NCBI GenBank assembly: GCA_023262645.1
Contig: JALRAA010000023.1
Span: 1-10,891, forward strand
Length of the DNA: 10,891 nt
From: Burkholderiaceae bacterium
Lineage (GTDB): Bacteria; Pseudomonadota; Gammaproteobacteria; Burkholderiales; Burkholderiaceae_C
Direction of reading: 5' to 3'
Each line of letters begins with the position of its first letter. Position 1 is the first letter of the stretch. A program made the position numbers and the translations under genes. The notes under the pieces are model-generated. The model was not told the DNA's origin. It saw nothing but the letters and a program-made list of their open reading frames with translations, and ran no database searches. This document shows, one piece after another, positions 5,816-10,891 of this stretch.

Positions 5816-6283
5816 ATGAACAGACTCGCTGCCATCTTGCCCCCTGCCCAAGCCCTTGTGCAGGTGGATGCCACCAGTAAAAAACGTGCTTTTGAAGAAG
5901 CCGGTTTGCTGTTTGAAAATTTGCATGGCTTGAACCGGGCCTTGGTCGCTGACAGTTTGTTTGCTCGCGAGCGACTCGGTTCAACCGGTTTGGGCTACGG
6001 TGTCGCCATTCCGCATGGCCGTATCAAAGGCATGAAAACACCATTGGCTGCCGTGTTTTTGTTGGCTGAGCCCATTGGTTTCGATGCCCCGGATGAAAAA
6101 CCGGTCAGCCTGATGATATTTTTGTTGGTACCTGAGGCATCCACGCAGAAGCATCTCGAAATCTTGTCTGAAATTGCGGAAATGCTGAGCGACGCCAGTT
6201 TGCGCAACAAGCTCAAGCAATGCCGTGATGCACAAGAACTCCACCAGTTGATCACCAACTGGCAATCGGTACAAACCGCCTGA
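5816..6283 (+). CDS. ptsN: PTS IIA-like nitrogen regulatory protein (EIIA-Ntr)
   Basis: PtsN is the terminal phospho-acceptor of the nitrogen PTS (PtsP-PtsO/HPr-PtsN). It acts by protein-protein contact on potassium transport and nitrogen or carbon regulators rather than moving sugar. The 155-residue protein has the EIIA type-2 fold. The phosphorylated histidine is H67 in GVAIPHGR (62-69), and other family segments are ARERLGSTGLG (50-60) and LLVPEASTQKHLEILSEIAEML (103-124). The ATG at 5816 gives the usual MNRLAAILPP start. An in-frame GTG at 5795 is open but lies inside the predicted promoter. No Shine-Dalgarno precedes the ATG, so a very short leader or leaderless start is likely. hprK follows after 10 nt, probably co-transcribed. 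Confidence 0.93.
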   Translation: MNRLAAILPPAQALVQVDATSKKRAFEEAGLLFENLHGLNRALVADSLFARERLGSTGLGYGVAIPHGRIKGMKTPLAAVFLLAEPIGFDAPDEKPVSLMIFLLVPEASTQKHLEILSEIAEMLSDASLRNKLKQCRDAQELHQLITNWQSVQTA

Positions 6284-6293
6284 GTTCGCTGAG

Positions 6294-7250
6294 TTGAAGC
6301 CCACCGCCGTCAGCGCAGACGTACTGTTTGAAGACTTTCGCAAGAAACTCGATTGGCAATGGGTAGCCAGCAAGGGCGCAAGCGAGCGCCACTTTGACGA
6401 AGTCGCGGTTCGCATGGCCCGCTCAGGCGCAGACCTGGTGGGCTATCTCAATTACATACACCCTTACCGCTTGCAAGTGTTAGGCGAGCGCGAAATCAGT
6501 TATTTGCAGCATTCCGATCCACAGGTCGGTGAGCGCAGGGTGTCACGCATTGTTACTTTGGTGCCACCCGTGCTGGTTGTGGCTGATGGACAAATGCCCA
6601 CGCCAGCGCTTTTGTCCATGTGCGAAGAGGCACAAATTCCTATGTTTGTGACCCACGAATCGGCCGCATTCGTGATCGATTTATTGCGCGCCTATTTGTC
6701 CAAACATTTCGCCGACCGGACCACGCTTCACGGTGTGTTCATGGATATCTTGGGCATGGGCGTGATGATCACCGGCGAGTCGGGCTTGGGCAAAAGCGAA
6801 TTGGGGTTGGAGTTGATCTCACGCGGACATGGCTTGGTGGCGGATGACGCTGTCGATTTGTACCGCATCAACCAAACCACCTTAGAAGGCCGTTGCCCCG
6901 TTTTGCTGCAAAACTTGTTGGAAGTTCGCGGCATTGGTTTGTTAGACATACAAGCGATTTTTGGAGAGACCGCTGTGCGTCGCAAAATGCGGTTGAAATT
7001 GATCGTGCATTTGGTGCGCAAAGAAACCTTAGAGCGCGACTACGACCGCTTGCCACACGAACCCTTGACCGAAGATGTGCTGGGCATCCCCGTGCGCAAA
7101 GTGGTGATTCAAGTGGTGGCCGGACGCAACATTGCCGTGTTGGTAGAGGCCGCTGTGCGCAACACCATTTTGCAATTGCGCGGCATTGACACGTATGAAA
7201 AATTTGTTTCGCGTCACCGCGAGGCCATGCAATCGAACCGAATGGATTAA
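6294..7250 (+). CDS. hprK: HPr kinase/phosphorylase
   Basis: HprK is the bifunctional enzyme that phosphorylates a serine of HPr with ATP or pyrophosphate and removes it again. In Proteobacteria it modulates PTS signalling rather than classical CcpA repression. The 318-residue protein has an N-terminal domain (about 1-135) and a P-loop kinase domain. Visible motifs are histidine H146 in LHGVFMDI, Walker A GESGLGKS (161-168), the acidic pair D184-D185 in ADDAV, and the HprK signature EVRGIGLLDI (210-219). The start is a TTG at 6294, chosen because MKPTxxSADxLFED is the conserved N-terminus of betaproteobacterial HprK; no ATG fits. It lies 10 nt after ptsN. Its TAA overlaps the convergent fur stop by 4 nt. 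No ptsH or rapZ is in the window. Confidence 0.95.
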   Translation: MKPTAVSADVLFEDFRKKLDWQWVASKGASERHFDEVAVRMARSGADLVGYLNYIHPYRLQVLGEREISYLQHSDPQVGERRVSRIVTLVPPVLVVADGQMPTPALLSMCEEAQIPMFVTHESAAFVIDLLRAYLSKHFADRTTLHGVFMDILGMGVMITGESGLGKSELGLELISRGHGLVADDAVDLYRINQTTLEGRCPVLLQNLLEVRGIGLLDIQAIFGETAVRRKMRLKLIVHLVRKETLERDYDRLPHEPLTEDVLGIPVRKVVIQVVAGRNIAVLVEAAVRNTILQLRGIDTYEKFVSRHREAMQSNRMD

Positions 7251-7675
7251 GCGTTTTTGAAAGGGCAGGGCTTGCGCGTGCAATGCGCGTACAAGCTCAG
7301 TGCATGGTCGGCGATTTCAAAGCCTTTGGCGCGTGCAATGCTGTGCTGGCGTTTTTCAATCTCTTCGTCAAAAAACTCTTCCACCCTACCGCAGTCAAGG
7401 CAAACCAAGTGGTCGTGGTGTTGTCCCTCGTTGAGTTCATACACCGCTTTGCCACTTTCGAACTGACTGCGGGTGAGCAAACCCGCTTGTTCAAACTGCA
7501 TCAACACGCGATAGATGGTGGCCAATCCGATATCTGCACGTTCTTGCAACACGAGGCGGTAAACATCTTCTGCGCTCATGTGGCGCTGCCCGCTTTTTTG
7601 GAACAACTCCAATATCGTGATGCGCGGTAGCGTGGCCTTCAAGCCTGTGTTTTTCAAATCGCCGATCGACTGCAT
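7247..7675 (-). CDS. fur: Ferric uptake regulator Fur
   Basis: Fur is a dimeric, Fe2+-responsive DNA-binding repressor of iron uptake genes. The 142-residue product has the N-terminal winged helix with the recognition segment SAEDVYRLVL (34-43) and GLATIYRVLMQFEQAGL (50-66). The metal-binding dimerisation domain follows: HHDH (86-89), the structural-zinc-type CxxC in VCLDCGRVEEF (91-101) and C132/C137 near the C-terminus. Length is normal. The start at 7675 has AAAGG five bases upstream and gives the usual MQSIGDLKxTGLKATLPR N-terminus. An upstream in-frame ATG at 7711 would add twelve unlikely residues. The gene converges on hprK with overlapping stops and diverges from bamE across 79 nt. 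Autoregulation is common in the family, but I see no convincing Fur box here. Confidence 0.96.
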   Translation of the reverse strand: MQSIGDLKNTGLKATLPRITILELFQKSGQRHMSAEDVYRLVLQERADIGLATIYRVLMQFEQAGLLTRSQFESGKAVYELNEGQHHDHLVCLDCGRVEEFFDEEIEKRQHSIARAKGFEIADHALSLYAHCTRKPCPFKNA

Positions 7676-7718
7676 TGGTACCTTTCGCAACCATGTTCGG
7701 GAAGCAATCACCCGTCGT

Positions 7719-7736
7719 TACAATGCAATCATCATA
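7719..7736. promoter_or_regulatory. Overlapping divergent -10 elements for bamE and fur
   Basis: In the 79-nt fur-bamE gap, TACAAT (7719-7724, + strand) is a 5/6 match to the -10 box placed about 30 nt before bamE. TATGAT read on the - strand (7736-7731) is a 5/6 match placed about 55 nt before fur. Neither has a convincing -35 at 16-18 nt, so the calls rest on the -10 boxes and location. Confidence 0.27.
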
Positions 7737-7754
7737 TCTCGCTCTATTCCCAAC

Positions 7755-8306
7755 ATGACTCCATTGCAACCTCTACTGGCGCGCAGCTGCGGTCTCTTGC
7801 TGCTGTCCTCCTTGGTGGCATGTGCATGGGTCGATGACCCGGTGGCCCGCGCCATGCGCAAGGTAACCCCTTACCGCATTGAGGTGGTTCAAGGCAATTT
7901 TGTGTCCAAAGAGCAAGTGCAGGCATTGCGACCCGGCATGACCCGCAATCAGGTCAAAGAAATTTTGGGTACCCCGTTGATTGCCAGCGTGTTCCACGCC
8001 GACCGTTGGGACTATGCGTTCACCATCCAGCGCAAAGGTACCCAACCCCAACAGCGCAAGATGTCGGTGTTCTTTCAAAACGATGTTTTTTTCAAGTACG
8101 AAGGCGACGAACTTCCGAGCGAATCTGAATTTGCCGAACGCTTGACCACCCCCGAAGAAAGAAAACAAGTGCCACGCTTGCAGGCCACGCCCCAAGAGTT
8201 GGACAAATTCAAAGCGCAAAAATCGGGAAGCAGTGCGCCAGACACACAACCCGATCCCGACGCGCCACGCAAACAATACCCGCCCTTGGAACCCAACGCC
8301 AAATAA
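7755..8306 (+). CDS. bamE: Outer membrane protein assembly factor BamE (SmpA/OmlA lipoprotein)
   Basis: BamE is an outer-membrane lipoprotein of the BAM complex that stabilises BamA-BamD during beta-barrel insertion. The 183-residue precursor has a hydrophobic signal (about 12-22) and a lipobox ending SLVAC, with lipidation expected at C23. The SmpA/OmlA domain follows: QGNFVSKEQVQALRPGMTRNQV (46-67), ILGTPLIASVFHADRWDY (70-87) and FFKYEGDELP (112-121). The C-terminal 60 or so residues are hydrophilic and rich in Pro, Gln, Asp and Lys. That makes it longer than the E. coli protein (about 113 residues), as is common in this group. The ATG at 7755 is chosen to give a proper signal peptide; the frame is open farther upstream over fur. 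No clear Shine-Dalgarno is seen. dapB begins 11 nt later. Confidence 0.92.
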   Translation: MTPLQPLLARSCGLLLLSSLVACAWVDDPVARAMRKVTPYRIEVVQGNFVSKEQVQALRPGMTRNQVKEILGTPLIASVFHADRWDYAFTIQRKGTQPQQRKMSVFFQNDVFFKYEGDELPSESEFAERLTTPEERKQVPRLQATPQELDKFKAQKSGSSAPDTQPDPDAPRKQYPPLEPNAK

Positions 8307-8317
8307 AGGCCCGCCGC

Positions 8318-9157
8318 ATGAACGCATCCGCCACGCCCTCTCGCCGTATCGCCATTGCCGGTGCCGGTGGCCGCATGGGGCGCATGCTGATAGAAGCCGT
8401 GGTGCATGCCCCAGACATGCAATTGGCCGCCGCATTCGACATGCCCAACAGCCCGCATTTGGGCACCGATGCCGCTGCATTTTTGGGCCAACCCGCTGGC
8501 ATACCCATCACCAGCGATATTTCTTCAGGCTTGTCACATGCTCAGGTGCTGATCGACTTCACCCGTCCCGAAGGCACCATGCAGCATCTGGCGCAATGCC
8601 GCCGTTTGGGCGTGCAAATGGTGATTGGCACCACCGGATTCAGCGACGCCGAAAAAGCCGAGATCCAAACCGCCGCCCAAGACATCGCCATCGTCATGGC
8701 ACCCAACATGAGCGTGGGCGTGAATGTCACACTCAAATTGCTGCAAATGGCCGCGGTTGCTTTGAGCGACGGTTATGACATTGAAATCACCGAAGCCCAT
8801 CACAAGCACAAGGTGGATGCGCCTTCAGGCACGGCTTTGAAAATGGGCGAGGTGATCGCTTCAGCCCAAGGTCGGTCGCTCAAAGACTGCGCGGTCTATG
8901 AGCGTTACGGCCACACGGGCGAGCGGGTGCCGGGCAGCATTGGTTTCTCCACCATTCGCGCCGGCGACATCGTCGGTGACCACACAGTGATGTTCGCCAC
9001 AGAAGGTGAGCGCATTGAAATCACACACAAGTCCGCCAGCCGCAGTACCTATGCCCAAGGCAGTTTGCGTGCAGCCAGATTTCTGGCGCAGCAACGCACG
9101 GGCTTGTTCGACATGTTCGATGTGTTGGGACTGAACGCGGGCCAGACGGTCGGATGA
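8318..9157 (+). CDS. dapB: 4-hydroxy-tetrahydrodipicolinate reductase
   Basis: DapB reduces 4-hydroxy-tetrahydrodipicolinate with NAD(P)H to tetrahydrodipicolinate in the diaminopimelate/lysine pathway, which supplies peptidoglycan. The 279-residue protein has the dinucleotide motif GAGGRMG (15-21), FTRPEGT (81-87), IGTTGF (103-108) and APNMSVGVN (128-136). The DapB signature HHKHKVDAPSGTA (161-173) includes the catalytic histidine pair H161/H162 and lysine K165. Length is typical. The ATG at 8318 is supported by AAAGG 8 nt upstream, which overlaps the bamE stop region. The next gene starts inside the dapB stop codon (ATGA at 9154-9157), so translation of the ExbB-like gene is probably coupled to dapB. 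Confidence 0.96.
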   Translation: MNASATPSRRIAIAGAGGRMGRMLIEAVVHAPDMQLAAAFDMPNSPHLGTDAAAFLGQPAGIPITSDISSGLSHAQVLIDFTRPEGTMQHLAQCRRLGVQMVIGTTGFSDAEKAEIQTAAQDIAIVMAPNMSVGVNVTLKLLQMAAVALSDGYDIEITEAHHKHKVDAPSGTALKMGEVIASAQGRSLKDCAVYERYGHTGERVPGSIGFSTIRAGDIVGDHTVMFATEGERIEITHKSASRSTYAQGSLRAARFLAQQRTGLFDMFDVLGLNAGQTVG

Positions 9158-9804
9158 ACTTGAACGACATGCTGTCCCAAAGCGATGGCCTGAGTGTCAC
9201 GGTCGCGCTGTTGCTGTTGCTGATGTCGGTGGTGAGTTGGTTCATCATTGTGTACAAATCATGGCTGCTGCATTTGGCGATTCGCGATCTCACTGCTTGC
9301 AAAGCGCTGTTTTGGCAATCGGGCGATTGGGCACAAGCCCGTGCCCATTGGCAGGCCACTGATTCGCAAGCGATGTTCATGCCCTTGCTCAACGCCGTCA
9401 CACAGCCTGACCTGGGTTTGTCTGCACAAGTGGCCGCTTCTGACCAGTTGACCCGTCGACTGCGTGAGGGCCTGCAAGCGGTTCGTTCGCGTTTGCAATT
9501 TGGCCAAGATCTGCTCGCCACCATCGGCGCGACGGCGCCATTTGTCGGCTTGCTCGGCACGGTCTGGGGCATATTCCATGCGCTCACCAATTTGGCCGTC
9601 TCAGCCCAGTACACCTTGGACAAAGTGGCGCAACCCGTGGGCGAGGCCTTGGTGATGACGGCGGCTGGATTGGCGGTGGCCATACCCGCAGTGATGGCTT
9701 ACAACCTGATGGGTCGTCGCTTGGCCCGAATGGACAGCGAACTCGAAGGCTTGGCCTACGATTTGCGCGCGTTGGCCCAAGCCAAGTCGTTGCCAACACC
9801 CTGA
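9154..9804 (+). CDS. MotA/TolQ/ExbB proton channel family protein (ExbB-like)
   Basis: This 216-residue inner-membrane protein has the ExbB/TolQ plan. It has one N-terminal helix (about 14-34), a cytoplasmic region with basic helical segments, and two C-terminal helices. Those contain ATIGATAPFVGLLGTVWGIF (122-141) and GEALVMTAAGLAVAIPAVMAY (163-183), the hallmark channel motifs. With its ExbD/TolR-like partner it would form the proton-driven stator that energises either TonB-dependent uptake or the Tol-Pal system. The partner is encoded 9 nt downstream. No tonB, tolA, tolB or pal is in the window, so ExbB and TolQ cannot be separated by context. The start overlaps the dapB stop by 4 nt. The dapB/ExbB/ExbD/leuS order is one I associate with Comamonadaceae. 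Confidence 0.9.
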   Translation: MNLNDMLSQSDGLSVTVALLLLLMSVVSWFIIVYKSWLLHLAIRDLTACKALFWQSGDWAQARAHWQATDSQAMFMPLLNAVTQPDLGLSAQVAASDQLTRRLREGLQAVRSRLQFGQDLLATIGATAPFVGLLGTVWGIFHALTNLAVSAQYTLDKVAQPVGEALVMTAAGLAVAIPAVMAYNLMGRRLARMDSELEGLAYDLRALAQAKSLPTP

Positions 9805-9813
9805 GGCCTGGCC

Positions 9814-10266
9814 ATGGCATTCGGAGAATTTGAACCCCGCCCCTCGCACACGCCCATGGCGGATATCAATGTCACACCCCTGGTCGATGTCATGTTGGTG
9901 TTGTTGGTGATTTTCATCATCGCCGCCCCTTTGATGACCAGCGCGCTGCACATGGAATTGCCGCAGGTCGATGTGCCGGCGGGTTCTGCCAAACCGGTGC
10001 CGCTGGAAATCACCATCGACGCCGAAGGCAAGGTTTCCGTGGACGGGCAAGCCTTGCCCATGGCGCAGTTGGCGGCGGCATTGAGCCTCAGAGCGCAGTC
10101 GGCCCAGGCCAGCGAAGTGCAATTGAATATCGACAAAACCGTCCCTTATGGGCGCGTGGCCGAAGCGATGGCCGAAATTCAAAAATCGGAGTTGCGCAGT
10201 GTGTCACTGGCGGTTCAGTCTGCTGCGCCTAAAATCGGGCCCACATCCCCGGCACCGCGCAACTGA
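9814..10266 (+). CDS. ExbD/TolR family biopolymer transport protein
   Basis: This 150-residue single-pass inner-membrane protein partners the ExbB-like channel. After a short cytoplasmic N-terminus comes ADINVTPLVDVMLVLLVIFI (16-35). Aspartate D25 sits in the membrane helix and is the conserved proton-carrying residue of ExbD/TolR. The periplasmic domain follows, including the segment VQLNIDKTVPYGRV, then a Pro-rich end. The start at 9814 has GAGG 7 nt upstream, overlapping the ExbB-like stop region. The assignment to ExbD rather than TolR is not secure. It ends 28 nt before leuS, with no recognisable terminator. Confidence 0.91.
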   Translation: MAFGEFEPRPSHTPMADINVTPLVDVMLVLLVIFIIAAPLMTSALHMELPQVDVPAGSAKPVPLEITIDAEGKVSVDGQALPMAQLAAALSLRAQSAQASEVQLNIDKTVPYGRVAEAMAEIQKSELRSVSLAVQSAAPKIGPTSPAPRN

Positions 10267-10294
10267 GCGCGCACGGGGTTTCTTATTGAGCCCC

Positions 10295-10891
10295 ATGTCA
10301 CACACCGATATTTCCTCCCCGCCCCACGCACACCCCGAATACACCGCCGCTGCCATCGAGCAAGCTGTTCAAGCCGCTTGGACGCAAGCTGACGTTTATC
10401 GCGTGACCGAGGATCCCCACAAGCCCAAGTACTACGCGTGCTCCATGCTGCCTTATCCCAGCGGCAAATTGCACATGGGCCATGTGCGCAACTACACCAT
10501 CAACGACATGCTCACGCGCCATTTGCGCATGAAAGGTTTCAATGTGCTCATGCCCATGGGCTGGGATGCGTTTGGCTTGCCCGCTGAAAACGCCGCCTTG
10601 AAAAATGGTGTGCCACCCGCGCAATGGACCTACGACAACATCGCCTACATGAAAAAGCAGATGCAGGCCATGGGCTTGGCCATCGACTGGTCGCGCGAAG
10701 TCGCTACCTGTGACCCCAGTTATTACAAATGGAACCAATGGTTGTTTTTGAAGATGCTGGAAAAAGGCATCGCCTATCGCAAAACCCAGGTAGTGAACTG
10801 GGACCCGGTTGACCAAACCGTCTTGGCCAACGAGCAAGTGATTGACGGCAAAGGTTGGCGCACCGGTGCGGTGGTGGAAAAGCGTGAAATT
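10295..10891 (+). CDS. leuS: Leucine--tRNA ligase, N-terminal part (runs off the window)
   Basis: LeuRS charges tRNA-Leu with leucine using ATP. The first 199 codons are present and open to the window edge. They show the class I Rossmann start with PYPSGKLHMGHVRNYTI (53-69), containing the HIGH-type motif HMGH (60-63). GWDAFGLPAENAA (89-101) and NWDPVDQTVLANEQV (168-182) follow at the entry to the editing/zinc region. Roughly 170 residues per quarter of the usual 860-880 are expected, so most of the enzyme lies downstream. The ATG at 10295 is preferred. An in-frame TTG nine bases upstream is possible, and ribosome-binding bases are weak (GAG four bases upstream). Co-transcription with the ExbB/ExbD-like genes is plausible from the 28-nt gap. 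Confidence 0.96.
   Translation, partial: MSHTDISSPPHAHPEYTAAAIEQAVQAAWTQADVYRVTEDPHKPKYYACSMLPYPSGKLHMGHVRNYTINDMLTRHLRMKGFNVLMPMGWDAFGLPAENAALKNGVPPAQWTYDNIAYMKKQMQAMGLAIDWSREVATCDPSYYKWNQWLFLKMLEKGIAYRKTQVVNWDPVDQTVLANEQVIDGKGWRTGAVVEKREI

Noticed and set aside
7719..7745. Possible Fur box in the fur-bamE gap (GATATGATGATTGCATT on the - strand)
   Set aside because: It resembles the GATAAT repeats only loosely and has no good inverted symmetry, so I do not call it.
7578..7754. Upstream extension of bamE into the fur region
   Set aside because: It would bury the signal peptide and lipobox and overlap fur on the other strand. The ATG at 7755 gives a normal lipoprotein precursor.

Overview
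This is a chromosomal window from a betaproteobacterium, most likely a Burkholderiales/Comamonadaceae relative. The evidence is the gene order ptsN-hprK | fur-bamE-dapB-ExbB/ExbD-leuS, HPr kinase in a Gram-negative setting, and protein sequences typical of that group. The genus cannot be fixed from the sequence alone. I see no insertion sequence, phage gene, tRNA, rRNA or CRISPR array. Coding density is very high.

Region 1 (1-2741, + strand) holds the 3' end of pntB and then a tight three-gene set: mtnP, a class II aldolase and mtnA. The aldolase starts 1 nt after mtnP and mtnA overlaps the aldolase by 4 nt. Together they have the gene content of the DHAP shunt. That pathway salvages 5'-methylthioadenosine, and probably 5'-deoxyadenosine, to adenine, dihydroxyacetone phosphate and an aldehyde, instead of running the full methionine salvage cycle.

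Region 2 (2755-5184) has corA on the - strand, facing away from an MFS exporter gene. The 205-nt space between them is the most interesting non-coding stretch. On the corA side it holds an extended -10 promoter, a proline-rich 37-codon leader ORF ending 8 nt before the corA start, two mutually exclusive RNA folds and a C-rich, G-poor stretch. This is the layout of a magnesium-transporter leader such as mgtL or corL in enteric bacteria. Two short inverted repeats lie between the divergent promoters.

Region 3 (5185-7250, + strand) has hpf, ptsN and hprK: ribosome hibernation plus the nitrogen-related PTS branch. A strong intrinsic terminator separates hpf from ptsN. The two genes appear to have their own promoters, which share an 11-base block at identical spacing. 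rpoN is not upstream of hpf as it is in many relatives.

Region 4 (7247-10891) has fur on the - strand, converging on hprK with a 4-nt overlap of stop codons and diverging from bamE. bamE is followed on the + strand by dapB, an ExbB/TolQ-like gene, an ExbD/TolR-like gene and the 5' part of leuS, all closely packed. The mix is housekeeping: iron regulation, outer-membrane assembly, lysine/diaminopimelate synthesis, a proton-driven energy-transducing pair and leucyl-tRNA charging.
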